Shown: piece by piece, positions 43,716 to 53,184 of the stretch
How positions within the stretch are numbered: the first letter of the stretch is position 1
Layout of the letters: each line of letters starts with the position of its first letter
Source: Pleomorphovibrio marinus
GTDB taxonomy: Bacteria > Bacteroidota > Bacteroidia > Cytophagales > Cyclobacteriaceae
Direction of reading: 5' to 3'
Assembly (NCBI RefSeq): GCF_003347495.1
Contig: NZ_QCXY01000006.1
Span: forward strand, 186,001 to 250,000
Length of the DNA: 64,000 nucleotides
Notes under the pieces: generated by a model
The model's input: the letters and a program-made list of their open reading frames with translations, nothing else
What the model was told of the DNA's origin: nothing
The model's database searches: none
Translations under genes and position numbers: made by a program

Positions 43716-45248
43716 ATGATTGTTTTAAATATATCTACTACTTGTAAAATTTTCTTCTTACTGTTTTTACTTTCTTCCTGTTCCGTTCGGCAATTTATAA
43801 AAAAAGCCGAAAATCAAAAAATATCCGTCAATCCTCCTGTATTAAAAAGGCAAGGCCAGGAAGTGAACTTTGAACTTGTGGTCCTACTGCCCAGGCAAGC
43901 TATTACCAAGGATGTGGTATATACCCTTTTTCCAGAATTCCATTATGCCAACAACAGGATATACATATTTGATGAAACCCTAACCTTCAAAGGGGAAGAT
44001 GAAAACCCTGCGGTGGCTCCCCAAGATAAATTGACACTGAGTATGCCTTATAGAGAGGGTATGGAAAAAGGGGAATTAAAGGTATATGGGGTAGCAACCG
44101 ACAGGAATGGCAGGTTCCGAAAATCTTCCAAGAAGGCCACCGTATCTACCGGGATAATAAATACGCAATCTCTAGCGATGTTGGGGGAGAGTTATGAGGA
44201 GGGCAGTATTCCCAAATGGGGGCTTGAAGTTCCCCACGACCAGAACCAGCTTTTTGGTATGTATCATGGGGGATGGCAAGAGCTGAAAAATGCAATAATG
44301 AGGTATTCAGGAGTGAGTTTTGAAGAGAAATCTGCCTTTTTGAAAATCCTGGAAGGCAAAGGAGACTATTATTACAAAGAAAAAAGGCTGAAAGCCCTTC
44401 CCCAATATGACAAGATTGCCAGGGAGGTCTTTGGGAGAGTGTCCACATTTCGGGTAGGTGTGGGGCAAAGGGGCATGTCTGACCAAGAAATTTCTGTCAT
44501 GGCCAACCACATCCTTACCAATAATGCCTCTCCCCAAACCTTGCCGGAGGCAGAATTGGCGTTTGCGGCCATGGAAGAACCAAGGCTACAGGAAAGGAGC
44601 AGGCTTTTTGAAGGTTTGGTAAAGGCTTACCCCAGTGTTTTTGCCTGGAACAACTATGGCGTAACCCTGCTGAACCTTGCGGAAAGGACTGCTAGCACCT
44701 CCGATAAAAACCGTTACTTAGGTTTGGCTAGGCATGCGTTCAATGAGGCCAATTCCATATTTCCTAATCCGTATGCCTCTTATAACTATGCCTTAATCCT
44801 GATGATTTTTGGGGATTACTCTGGAGCCTATGAAGAATTTTACAAAAGCATGTACCTTACCGAAAATGCCGATTTACGAAAGAAGCATGAGGCAAAACTG
44901 GGTGCAGTTTCGATACATACTGGCGATTATAGACTAGGAATCATCCATCTTGACAAATCTTTTGCTGATGAAATCACACTTTTCAATAAGGGGTTGGCCT
45001 ACCTACTGGCCGAGGACTACCTGAATTCTTTGGTCAATTTTGAGGAAGCAGCTTTGATGAATATGGAAAATGGATATCCTTTCTATGGATTGGCCCTTAT
45101 TGCAGCAAGGAACGGTGAGGTGGATAAGTTAGGTGAGTATCTGGGAAAGGCCACAGAGAAAAGTGAAAAACTCCGTTTGAGAGCGGTGGAAGATCTTGAG
45201 TTCAAAGTGTACAGGGAAAGTGAAGCTTTTAAAATGGCATTGAAATGA
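43716..45248 (+). CDS. TPR-like lipoprotein, function unknown
   Basis: A 510-residue protein with a signal peptide and lipobox at FLLSSCSV (Cys about 22). The N-terminal 120 or so residues are beta-rich (LKRQGQEVNFELVVLLPRQ), and the C-terminal 300 are alpha-helical repeats of TPR type (NNYGVTLLNLAERT, YNYALILMIFGDYSGAYEEF, FNKGLAYLLAEDYLNSLVNFEEAALM). It is predicted to be periplasmic or surface-bound. Its TGA overlaps the start of the ROK kinase by 4 nt (ATGA at 45245-45248), so it heads the downstream sugar operon. Confidence 0.8.
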   Translation: MIVLNISTTCKIFFLLFLLSSCSVRQFIKKAENQKISVNPPVLKRQGQEVNFELVVLLPRQAITKDVVYTLFPEFHYANNRIYIFDETLTFKGEDENPAVAPQDKLTLSMPYREGMEKGELKVYGVATDRNGRFRKSSKKATVSTGIINTQSLAMLGESYEEGSIPKWGLEVPHDQNQLFGMYHGGWQELKNAIMRYSGVSFEEKSAFLKILEGKGDYYYKEKRLKALPQYDKIAREVFGRVSTFRVGVGQRGMSDQEISVMANHILTNNASPQTLPEAELAFAAMEEPRLQERSRLFEGLVKAYPSVFAWNNYGVTLLNLAERTASTSDKNRYLGLARHAFNEANSIFPNPYASYNYALILMIFGDYSGAYEEFYKSMYLTENADLRKKHEAKLGAVSIHTGDYRLGIIHLDKSFADEITLFNKGLAYLLAEDYLNSLVNFEEAALMNMENGYPFYGLALIAARNGEVDKLGEYLGKATEKSEKLRLRAVEDLEFKVYRESEAFKMALK

Positions 45249-46123
45249 AAAACTGGGTTTTGGGTGTGGATATTGGAGGATCGCATATCTCAGGAGCTCC
45301 TGTCGATGTAAATGCCAAAGTAATCGACGAACAAAATTTCGAAAGGGTAGAAGTAGATGCTTTGGGCTCAAAAATCCAAATATTAGGGCAATGGCTCAAC
45401 CTGCTTAACCAATTTCCCCTATCCTCTTATTCAGGTATGGGTATAGCCATGCCTGCTCCGTTTGACTATAAAAATGGAATAGCCTACCTTAGGGATCAGG
45501 GAAAATTTTCCGCTCTGTATGGAATGAATATTAAAGCGCACTTTGCCGAGCAACTTGGTATTGATTCCGAAAAAATCATATTTACCAACGATGCTGCCGC
45601 GTTTCTTCAGGGGGAAATTGATTACAGAGGTTTAGAAGACTCTTCCAGGCTTATGGGTATTACACTTGGCACTGGCCTTGGCACAGCTTTTAGACTTGAA
45701 GGCATGGCCGAGGATGCTGAGTTGTGGTCATCTCCATTTAGGGACCTTATTGCAGAAGATTACCTTGGCACCAATTGGTTTAAAACTTGGTCAAGTGTAA
45801 ACTATGGGCTGGAAATCAATGGGTTGAAACCCTTATTGGAAGAGGTGGACAGGGCAATTGCAGAGGAGGCCTTGAGGGAATTTGGCCAAAATTTAGGGGA
45901 ATTTCTCGTGCCTCACCTTAAAGAAAAGGGTATAGATACGCTAATCGTGGGGGGCAATATATCCAAAGCTGCAAATTTGTTTTTGCCGCATACTATAAAA
46001 ATCATAGAAAATGCTGATTTGTCGATTGGTATTCACATCAGTAAGTTAGGTGAATTAGCCTCAAAATATGGAGCGGCTTCCATTTGGCAAAAATCAAGAA
46101 GCAGTAAGGAATACGAGGATTAA
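45245..46123 (+). CDS. ROK-family sugar kinase
   Basis: A 292-residue ATP-dependent kinase of the ROK type, probably phosphorylating glucose, N-acetylglucosamine or a related sugar. The phosphate-binding WVLGVDIGGSHISG is at the start; TNDAAAFLQGE carries the catalytic Asp, and MGITLGTGLGTAF binds the adenine site. The usual CxCG zinc motif of ROK repressor/kinases is not visible. It is in the same run as the cupin, acyltransferases and GH20-like enzyme and is translationally coupled to the upstream lipoprotein. Confidence 0.82.
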   Translation: MKNWVLGVDIGGSHISGAPVDVNAKVIDEQNFERVEVDALGSKIQILGQWLNLLNQFPLSSYSGMGIAMPAPFDYKNGIAYLRDQGKFSALYGMNIKAHFAEQLGIDSEKIIFTNDAAAFLQGEIDYRGLEDSSRLMGITLGTGLGTAFRLEGMAEDAELWSSPFRDLIAEDYLGTNWFKTWSSVNYGLEINGLKPLLEEVDRAIAEEALREFGQNLGEFLVPHLKEKGIDTLIVGGNISKAANLFLPHTIKIIENADLSIGIHISKLGELASKYGAASIWQKSRSSKEYED

Positions 46124-46171
46124 ATATTGGTAAATTTATATGCATATTAGATAAAACCTAAAAAGTGAGAT

Positions 46172-46687
46172 ATGATTAAGATTGAAAAGAATGCCAATAA
46201 GAGTGGGGTTTTTTTTGCTGTCAAGAATTGGCTGAAAGAAAATGGTTTCGAAATAGCCAGTGAGGACGATGCTAGGCCCTGGGGAGGTTTTTTTGTAATT
46301 TCCGAAGAACAGATTGATAAATTCAGAAAAACCTTTTTTCCTGAGGTTTCATTTAGTGAGTCTCAATTGTCCAAAAAGCTAAGCCCCAAAATATTAATGG
46401 TGGCCCCTAAAAAAAGACTGTCCTGGCAATATCATTTTCGAAGGGCAGAAATTTGGAAACTCGTTGGGGGTAAAGGGGGTATCATTACCAGTGAAACAGA
46501 CGAGGAGGGGCCATTGGAAGAAATGAAAACCGGTGAAGTGGTCAGTTTGAATCAGGGACAACGGCATAGGCTGGTTGGCCTTGATGACTGGGGGATAGTG
46601 GCTGAGATATGGATGCATACAGACCCCACGCAGCCTTCCAACGAGGATGACATTGTAAGGGTACAGGATGATTTTCAGAGAAACTAG
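46172..46687 (+). CDS. Type II phosphomannose isomerase-like cupin
   Basis: A 171-residue single cupin domain of the type II mannose-6-phosphate isomerase kind, often annotated as phosphoheptose isomerase in Bacteroidota. Metal-binding cues are the HFRRAEIW segment, the glycine-rich turn before it and NQGQRHRLVG. It probably isomerises or remodels a sugar phosphate produced by the upstream ROK kinase. The gap from the ROK gene is 48 nt; the acyltransferase follows after 3 nt. Confidence 0.75.
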   Translation: MIKIEKNANKSGVFFAVKNWLKENGFEIASEDDARPWGGFFVISEEQIDKFRKTFFPEVSFSESQLSKKLSPKILMVAPKKRLSWQYHFRRAEIWKLVGGKGGIITSETDEEGPLEEMKTGEVVSLNQGQRHRLVGLDDWGIVAEIWMHTDPTQPSNEDDIVRVQDDFQRN

Positions 46688-46690
46688 GCA

Positions 46691-47911
46691 ATGACGGGGA
46701 GTAACACTGTATTTGAAAAGGCACCAAAAAAAAGGGTTCGGTTACATGCTATAGATGTATATCGGGCCCTTACTATGTTGCTGATGATATTTGTCAATGA
46801 CCTTTGGACGCTCCAAGAGACTCCCAAATGGCTGGATCATGTGCCCGCAGGCGTAGATGGGCTGGGACTCGCCGATGTCGTATTTCCCGCTTTTTTGTTT
46901 ATCGTAGGGCTATCTATTCCATATGCTATATCCAATAGAAAAAGTAAGGGGGATAGCGATACTCAAATCCTTGCACACATAGTAATTCGATCCCTCGCCC
47001 TGATTATTATGGGGGTTTTCCATGTCAACTTGGAATCCTATAACAGTGAATTGGCTTTATTGCCAAAGCCGGCTTGGCAGATACTGATTACCATAGGTTT
47101 CTTTCTGGTTTGGATGGATTATTCCAGATGGGAGAAGGTTCAATTTAAACCCTACCTTCAGGGTTTAGGGATAGTACTCTTAATAGGTCTTGCGGCCATT
47201 TACCAAGGCGGTCCAATGGATGAACCTACCTGGATGCGTCCAAAATGGTGGGGAATCTTAGGACTTATTGGCTGGGGTTATCTAATTGTAAGTTTGATTT
47301 ATTTGATTTGCCAGGAGAACAAAAATGCGCTTTGGATGAGTTTCCTGCTCCTGGTGAGTTTTCATGTAATGGAGAAATCGGGTTTCCTAGGATTTCTTAG
47401 CACTATTCGACCTTATATTTGGCTAATCGATAATGGTGCTACACCAGTGAGTTGCATGGGTGGGGTTATTGTTTCCATTTATTTCAGGGAATGGTTTTCC
47501 ACCAACTATAGAAACAGGTTTTGGATATTCCTGCTTATTGGGGCGCTTTTATCGGTAGTACTGGGATTAATCACCAGACCTATCTGGGGTATCCATAAAA
47601 TTGGATCTTCCCCTTCTTGGGTTTGGATATGTTTGGGTATAAGTATGGCTGTATACGGAGCAATGATTTGGCTCGTGGAGTTAAAGGGCAAAAAATCATG
47701 GTTTGATTTCATAAAGCCAGCAGGTACCAGCACCCTGACCTGTTACTTATTGCCTTATGTGCATTATGCATTGTTGAGTCTATCAGCTTTATATCTTCCC
47801 ATATGGCTTAGGACTGGTGGAGTGGGAATTATTAAATCCCTCTTTTACGCAATAGGTATCATTTTGGTGACTGGACTTTTGGAAAAAGTGAAGATAAGGT
47901 TAAAAGTATAG
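46691..47911 (+). CDS. NagX-like (COG4299/DUF5009) membrane acyltransferase, copy 1
   Basis: A 406-residue membrane protein with about ten helices. The start RLHAIDVYRALTMLLMIFVND and VVFPAFLFIVGLSIPYAI match the heparan-alpha-glucosaminide N-acetyltransferase-like family (NagX/DUF5009), which in known members moves acetyl groups across the membrane to amino sugars. A second paralogue is at 49167-50306. It is 3 nt after the cupin gene and on the same strand, so it is in the same operon. Confidence 0.82.
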   Translation: MTGSNTVFEKAPKKRVRLHAIDVYRALTMLLMIFVNDLWTLQETPKWLDHVPAGVDGLGLADVVFPAFLFIVGLSIPYAISNRKSKGDSDTQILAHIVIRSLALIIMGVFHVNLESYNSELALLPKPAWQILITIGFFLVWMDYSRWEKVQFKPYLQGLGIVLLIGLAAIYQGGPMDEPTWMRPKWWGILGLIGWGYLIVSLIYLICQENKNALWMSFLLLVSFHVMEKSGFLGFLSTIRPYIWLIDNGATPVSCMGGVIVSIYFREWFSTNYRNRFWIFLLIGALLSVVLGLITRPIWGIHKIGSSPSWVWICLGISMAVYGAMIWLVELKGKKSWFDFIKPAGTSTLTCYLLPYVHYALLSLSALYLPIWLRTGGVGIIKSLFYAIGIILVTGLLEKVKIRLKV

Positions 47912-48044
47912 GGCTTTGACCTTTTTAGAAATTAGCCAAAATCCAATGTTAATTGTGATATTCGGTTTTCAAAACTTGGATATTCCTGTGATATTTGACT
48001 TATTGAAATTTAAAAATTTTATTAATCACCCAAACCTCCTCATC

Positions 48045-49160
48045 ATGAGAACACTATCGGAAAAAATGAAACTATTGTTAAGCTCGTTATTCCTTTTTTT
48101 AAGTTTCACTTCTTTTTCGCAGGATTTACCCGTAAAGGGTTTTGCCATTGCGGCTCCTAATTCTGATGGGCTTGACCGATTTGTAAAGTTTATGGAGGAG
48201 GAACTTGGCCCAAGGGGTATAAATACACTGGTTCTCCGTGTTGATTTCAATTATGCATTCCAGTCCCACCCAGAGCTGCAGGATGAGAATCCCTTAACCA
48301 AGGGGGATGTGGATAAAATAAAAATGGCTGCAAAAAAACATGGAATAAAGGTAGTTCCACAGATCAATCTTTTAGGACACCAATCCTGGGCGGGCACTTT
48401 GGGCAATTTACTGAAAGAATATCCGGAATTTGATGAAACCCCCCATGTTAAAATGCCAGAAAACTATGAATGGCCAAATGAAGATGGCCTTTATTGTAAG
48501 AGTTATTGCCCCTTACATCCTGAAGTCCATGAGGTTGTTTTCGCATTGGTGGATGAGCTTTGTGAGGCCTTTGAAACCTCCGACTTTCATGCCGGCATGG
48601 ATGAAGTATTCTTTATTGGTGATGATAAATGCCCTAGATGTGGGGGATTGGACAAGGCCGAACTTTTTGCAGGTGAGGTCACTAAAATTCAGAACCATTT
48701 AGACCTCCAAGGAAGAAGGTTGTGGATTTGGGGAGATAGATTGATTGATGGGAAACGTACCGGAATTGGGATGTGGGAAGGCAGTATGAATAATACACAT
48801 AGGGCCATTGACTTGATTCCCAAGGAAGTGATGATTTGTGATTGGCATTATAATTCACCTATACAGACACCTGTTATTTTTGCGGCTAAGGGTTTGGATG
48901 TCATTTCCTGCTCCTGGAACAAGCCGCAGGTTGGGGTTCAACAGCTTGAGGATATGGTTACTTTCCGAAACCACAATACCTCTGAAATGAAAGATAGGTT
49001 TCAGGGAGTAATGGTTACAGTATGGTCTGGGGCAGACGTTTTTCTGGATGGGCTGGAAAAGTACCTGGCTGATCCCTCGGCTGAAAAGGAGGTTGATCAG
49101 CCTTGGGTAACTTTTGTTGAGGTATTTGAAAAAGAGAATTTTGTAGGTCTAATTTGGTAA
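48045..49160 (+). CDS. Secreted GH20-like glycoside hydrolase
   Basis: A roughly 371-residue exported enzyme, with a signal peptide (MKLLLSSLFLFLSFTSFSQ) preceded by seven residues. The catalytic Asp-Glu pair stands in FHAGMDEVFFIGDD, as in GH20 beta-N-acetylhexosaminidases; aromatic sugar-binding residues are also present in WIWGDRLIDGK and VMICDWHYNSP. Only the barrel is present; the usual N-terminal domain 2 is missing, so it is a short member. The frame is open back to 47916 (TTG), but I place the start at 48045 (48066 is possible). It lies between two NagX-like acyltransferases, so it probably supplies GlcNAc-type sugars. Confidence 0.8.
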   Translation: MRTLSEKMKLLLSSLFLFLSFTSFSQDLPVKGFAIAAPNSDGLDRFVKFMEEELGPRGINTLVLRVDFNYAFQSHPELQDENPLTKGDVDKIKMAAKKHGIKVVPQINLLGHQSWAGTLGNLLKEYPEFDETPHVKMPENYEWPNEDGLYCKSYCPLHPEVHEVVFALVDELCEAFETSDFHAGMDEVFFIGDDKCPRCGGLDKAELFAGEVTKIQNHLDLQGRRLWIWGDRLIDGKRTGIGMWEGSMNNTHRAIDLIPKEVMICDWHYNSPIQTPVIFAAKGLDVISCSWNKPQVGVQQLEDMVTFRNHNTSEMKDRFQGVMVTVWSGADVFLDGLEKYLADPSAEKEVDQPWVTFVEVFEKENFVGLIW

Positions 49161-49166
49161 AACAGA

Positions 49167-50306
49167 ATGCCCCCCAATGACTTGCTTTCTACCACCCAAA
49201 GATACCAGTCCTTGGATGTCTTAAGGGGATTGACAATAGCTCTGATGGTGGTGGTAAACACTCCCGGTTCTTGGTCTGCGGTATATGAACCTTTGAAACA
49301 TGCTTCTTGGCATGGTTTCACAGTTACCGATTTGGTTTTCCCTTCTTTTTTATTTGTAGTAGGAAACGCCATGAGTTTCTCCATGGCAAAGTTTAAACTG
49401 AAATCCAACGGTGCTTTTTTCAGTAAAGTGGGAAAAAGGGCATTAATTATTTTCTCCATAGGCTTTTTATTGGGAATGTTCCCGTTTTTCAGGGTAGTAG
49501 ATGGACAATATGAACTTATAGATCTAGGAAGCATAAGGTGGATGGGAGTTCTACAAAGGATTGCCCTATGCTACTTTTTAGCAGCTTTACTTATTCGCTT
49601 TACCACAAAGCGATTAACTATCCTTATCATAATAGCTATTTTAATGGGTTATTGGGGAATCATGTATTGGTTTGGGGAGGGGGAAGACCCCTTTGCTTTG
49701 CTGGGCAATGCAGCAAGAAAATTTGATCTGTGGGTAATTGGTGAAGCTCATTTGTATAAAGGGGAGGGGGTTCCTTTTGACCCAGAAGGGTTATTGAGTA
49801 CATTACCTGCTACTGTAAATGTGTTAGGAGGATATTTAGTAGGAATCTATCTTCAGCGTATCACATCGAAAGAAAAGGCCGCTTATATGCTTTTTGCCAC
49901 AGGACTAATCCTAATCCTTCTTGGGTTGGTGTGGGATCCATTTTTTCCCATAAACAAGAAAATTTGGACAAGTAGTTTTGTGTTGTACACTATAGGTTGG
50001 TCCACTGGGATTTTGGCTATTTTGATTTGCCTACTGGAGGTGTTTCAATTGAAATCCTGGGCTTATTTCTTTGAAGTTTATGGTAGGAATCCCCTTGTCT
50101 TGTATGTGCTATCCGGTGTATTGGCCCGAATCATGATGGTAATTTATATCGGAGGGGTAATGTCTAAAGTTTATATTTTTGAAAATCTTTTCGCGCCTTT
50201 CCTACCCCTAAATTTGGCTTCTTTTTTGTTTTCGGTGGCCTTTATGCTGCTTATTTGGCTAATTGGGTTCCTCATGGATAAGAAGCGAATTTATATTAAA
50301 GTTTAA
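49167..50306 (+). CDS. NagX-like (COG4299/DUF5009) membrane acyltransferase, copy 2
   Basis: A 379-residue multi-helix protein homologous to the gene at 46691. It has the family opening RYQSLDVLRGLTIALMVVVNTPGSW, followed by DLVFPSFLFVVGNAMSFSMA, and a large loop with the conserved YKGEGVPFDPEGLLSTLPA. It is nearer to classical NagX than copy 1. It is 6 nt after the GH20-like gene, so both acyltransferases bracket that enzyme. Substrate: probably an amino-sugar or its transported form; inferred. Confidence 0.87.
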   Translation: MPPNDLLSTTQRYQSLDVLRGLTIALMVVVNTPGSWSAVYEPLKHASWHGFTVTDLVFPSFLFVVGNAMSFSMAKFKLKSNGAFFSKVGKRALIIFSIGFLLGMFPFFRVVDGQYELIDLGSIRWMGVLQRIALCYFLAALLIRFTTKRLTILIIIAILMGYWGIMYWFGEGEDPFALLGNAARKFDLWVIGEAHLYKGEGVPFDPEGLLSTLPATVNVLGGYLVGIYLQRITSKEKAAYMLFATGLILILLGLVWDPFFPINKKIWTSSFVLYTIGWSTGILAILICLLEVFQLKSWAYFFEVYGRNPLVLYVLSGVLARIMMVIYIGGVMSKVYIFENLFAPFLPLNLASFLFSVAFMLLIWLIGFLMDKKRIYIKV

Positions 50307-50385
50307 GGAAATCTTATTTGGTTTGTTTTTTATAGAATGCAAGGTAAATAATCTGTTTAAGGAGGGCTCAAAAACGATTAAAAAA

Positions 50386-50425
50386 CCCATCAAGGTTAAC
50401 CTAGATAAGGATTAACCCTGATGGG
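50386..50425 (-). terminator. Intrinsic terminator of the NIPSNAP gene
   Basis: CCCATCAAGGTTAA (50386-50399) pairs with TTAACCCTGATGGG (50412-50425), 13 of 14 bp. On the minus strand it is followed by TTTTTTAATCG. It may also end the amino-sugar operon on the plus strand, though no T-tract lies there. Confidence 0.8.
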
Positions 50426-50508
50426 GTAGATTGTGTAGCAAGACCATTAAGAAGCCCCTGTATTAAGAGATTGATTCACAAACTGTTAAAGAAAAAGAAA
50501 ACTTCTTT

Positions 50509-51288
50509 TTATAGTTGCGAATAGTCCGCTGGATATAATAAGCGGGTGTCATTTTTGGAAACCGTATTTTTGTACTCCTCCAAGTCTTTCATTGCTTCCC
50601 AGTCAGGGTCAGCTCCAAACTGTTTCCATTTCTCGTTTCGCGTGTCCATGTTTTCGAATGTAGTCATGTACATAAGGTTCGGCATATTGGCTCCTGCCAA
50701 GGTTTCCGCGTAAAAGACATGGTTGAAATCCAACTTGTCGAAAATATCGATTTCTCCTTGGTTAAACATTTTAACCTTTTGTCTATATAGCCTTTCAGTA
50801 GCTGCTTCGTAACTTCTAAGTTCGTAAACCCTGTCTTTTTTAGGGCCAGAGACCTTGGATTCCTTGAAGGCAGGCATACCGGAGAAAGCCAATAAAAGTG
50901 CCGTTTCTATGCGTTCATATGGAGGATTGTCGTGGGCGGCATGGATATAGGACTTGCCTTTCTCCTGGTAGTTATTGTCCTTTTGAAGCTTACCTTCAAA
51001 TTCAAAGTAGGCTTTTTGGTTTTTAAATGGGGTGAAAACGTACACCATTTTACCCGCATCTTCTTCTGTTGATCTAGGTTTGAATACTCCGACTTTTTGG
51101 ATGCCTTGGCGATTTGCGGCGGGGATATAGGCTTGCTGTAAGTATTCATCAAGCATTTTTTCCTGATCTGCATTTTTGATGTGGTAGGTTTTTAATTCAT
51201 ACAGTTCCCTTTTTCCTGATTGGGCCTGTAGATGGACTGTGCAGAAAACACACAACCCCAGAAGCATTGGTAATATCTGAATCTTCAT
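50509..51288 (-). CDS. Secreted NIPSNAP-family protein
   Basis: A 259-residue exported protein (signal peptide MKIQILPMLLGLCVFCTVHLQAQ) with two NIPSNAP-type ferredoxin-like halves (YELKTYHIKNADQEKMLDEY and YELRSYEAATERLYRQKVKM). The family is of unclear function, sometimes associated with stress or metabolite binding. It is a monocistronic minus-strand gene with its own terminator, convergent with the amino-sugar operon. Confidence 0.87.
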   Translation of the reverse strand: MKIQILPMLLGLCVFCTVHLQAQSGKRELYELKTYHIKNADQEKMLDEYLQQAYIPAANRQGIQKVGVFKPRSTEEDAGKMVYVFTPFKNQKAYFEFEGKLQKDNNYQEKGKSYIHAAHDNPPYERIETALLLAFSGMPAFKESKVSGPKKDRVYELRSYEAATERLYRQKVKMFNQGEIDIFDKLDFNHVFYAETLAGANMPNLMYMTTFENMDTRNEKWKQFGADPDWEAMKDLEEYKNTVSKNDTRLLYPADYSQL

Positions 51289-51531
51289 TGTTAATTTGAG
51301 TTATAATCGTTGAACTAAAGCATAAAGGTACTATCAATTTTCAATATTCTATTTCAATTTTTAAGAGAGGTGGAAATTTCCTTGCACCGAAACCACAAAC
51401 CTCTTCAGGCATGGAATTCGGTGGTTTAATTTAATAACTCACAATTAAATGTAATTTTTTGTAGGCATAAAGGCTTTTTGTTTTTTTTTAGAAATTACCG
51501 CCAAACCGTGTTTTGAATAATAAATAATGAT

Positions 51532-51539
51532 TACTTTTG
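51532..51539 (+). promoter_or_regulatory. Predicted -7 box of the epimerase/decarboxylase gene
   Basis: TACTTTTG (TAnnTTTG) lies 85 nt before the ATG at 51625. A TTTG at 51512-51515 is 16 nt upstream, slightly short spacing. Confidence 0.35.
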
Positions 51540-51624
51540 AAGGCAATAATTTGGGTAATTGAGTGATAGAATTGTTAATAGCCGCCATTTTATTTTAAAT
51601 ATTTATTCTTTAAACCACCAAATA

Positions 51625-52569
51625 ATGAAAAGGATTTTAGTGACAGGGGGTGCTGGATTTTTAGGGAGCCACCTTTGCGATTTGTTGCTTGAGGAAGGTA
51701 ACGAGGTATTATGTGTAGACAACCTTTTTACTGGAAGAAGGAAAAATATCCACCATCTTTTGGATAACAAGAATTTCGAATTCTTTAGACATGATGTTAC
51801 CATGCCACTCTTCGTAGAGGTGGATGAAATATATAATTTGGCTTGTCCAGCTAGTCCTATACATTATCAATTTGATCCAGTCCAAACCACCAAAACCTCG
51901 GTGATTGGCGCTATCAACATGTTAGGCCTAGCCAAGCGTTTGAAAGTTAGAATCCTTCAGGCAAGTACTAGTGAGGTATATGGGGATCCTGAGATTCACC
52001 CACAACCTGAATCCTATAAGGGAAGTGTTAGTGTGACAGGCCCTAGGGCTTGTTACGATGAAGGGAAACGGTGCGCAGAAACACTTTTTTTTGACTACCA
52101 TAGGCAGAATAAACTTTCCATCAAAGTTATGAGGATATTCAATACCTATGGGCCTAGAATGAACCCATTTGATGGTAGGGTGGTGAGTAATTTTATCGTT
52201 CAGGCACTTCAAGGTAAGGATATCACCATTTTTGGGGATGGAAAACAAACCAGGAGTTTTTGTTATGTGGATGATCTAATTCAAGGAATGCATAAATTGA
52301 TGTTGAGTAGGGAAGGATTCACAGGCCCTGTGAACATAGGCAACCCGGTGGAGTTTACCATGATGGAACTTGCCAAGAACGTACTTGAATTAACAGGTTC
52401 TAAGAGCAAGTTGAAGTTTATGCCTTTACCGCAGGATGATCCTATGCAAAGGAAACCAGTTATTGATTTGGCAAAAAAAGAACTGGAATGGGAGCCTAAA
52501 GTGCAACTTAAGGAAGGGCTGGACAAAACCATATCTTATTTCGAAAAGACACTTACTGAAATGGGCTAA
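51625..52569 (+). CDS. UDP-glucuronate decarboxylase-like SDR enzyme
   Basis: A roughly 314-residue extended short-chain dehydrogenase. It begins [19 protein letters not shown] (NAD-binding TGGAGFLG), has [21 protein letters not shown], the catalytic [11 protein letters not shown] (YxxxK) and [15 protein letters not shown], which together are the UDP-xylose synthase (UXS) pattern; product UDP-xylose from UDP-glucuronate, or a close relative. The start at 51625 is chosen over the N-terminal extension at 51559. It precedes a response regulator and sugar transferase in an exopolysaccharide cluster. Confidence 0.9.
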   Translation: MKRILVTGGAGFLGSHLCDLLLEEGNEVLCVDNLFTGRRKNIHHLLDNKNFEFFRHDVTMPLFVEVDEIYNLACPASPIHYQFDPVQTTKTSVIGAINMLGLAKRLKVRILQASTSEVYGDPEIHPQPESYKGSVSVTGPRACYDEGKRCAETLFFDYHRQNKLSIKVMRIFNTYGPRMNPFDGRVVSNFIVQALQGKDITIFGDGKQTRSFCYVDDLIQGMHKLMLSREGFTGPVNIGNPVEFTMMELAKNVLELTGSKSKLKFMPLPQDDPMQRKPVIDLAKKELEWEPKVQLKEGLDKTISYFEKTLTEMG

Positions 52570-52745
52570 AATGCCCTTTCGGTATCAAATTTACTAACTG
52601 GATTTGATCTTTATTAAAACGTCTTTTAAATATAATATTTTGTAATTTATAAAAAAATACACTTTCTGTTCTAATTTTACGGTATTGTCATTTAAATTAT
52701 TTCGAAAAAATATATTTTTTTTAACTGTTTTTAAGTAAACTAAGT

Positions 52746-52753
52746 TATATTTG
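52746..52753 (+). promoter_or_regulatory. Predicted -7 box of the receiver/sugar-transferase pair
   Basis: TATATTTG, exact TAnnTTTG match, 35 nt before the ATG at 52789. No -33 TTTG at the normal distance. Confidence 0.45.
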
Positions 52754-52788
52754 AGGAGTAATACTTTTGTCACCTACGGTAAAGAGCC

Positions 52789-53184
52789 ATGAAATCGGAA
52801 TTGAAAATATTGGCAATTGATGATGAACCTTCCGTTCTTCTAATCATTCAACATTATTTCAAAGAAAAATTTAATGTTAAGGTTTATAATAAACCGGAAG
52901 ATGCTATTTCTTGGATGCAAGATGGGAACATTCCGGATGTCATCATCTGTGATTTGAATATGCCAGATATAGATGGGGAAAGTTTTGTGAAATTTTTAAA
53001 TTCCAGCAGCTTTTTTTCATCGATACCTGTGATCATGTTGTCTGCAACAGAATCCTCTGAGAAAAAAATTGAAATTTTAAATGCTGGGGCTGATGATTTT
53101 ATGGTCAAGCCTTTTAACCCTAAGGAATTAGAGGCAAGAATAAATTCTATACTCCGAAGAGTTGGAAAATTTTCCTATGCATAA
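52789..53184 (+). CDS. Single-domain receiver (CheY-like) response regulator
   Basis: A 131-residue stand-alone receiver: acidic pocket IDDEPSVL (11-14), phospho-acceptor Asp55 in IICDLNMPD, Lys107 in FMVKPFNPKE. There is no output domain. It is directly followed (0 nt) by the pseudo-receiver/sugar-transferase gene, so it probably signals to or regulates polysaccharide synthesis by protein contact. The cognate kinase is not in this window. Confidence 0.92.
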   Translation: MKSELKILAIDDEPSVLLIIQHYFKEKFNVKVYNKPEDAISWMQDGNIPDVIICDLNMPDIDGESFVKFLNSSSFFSSIPVIMLSATESSEKKIEILNAGADDFMVKPFNPKELEARINSILRRVGKFSYA

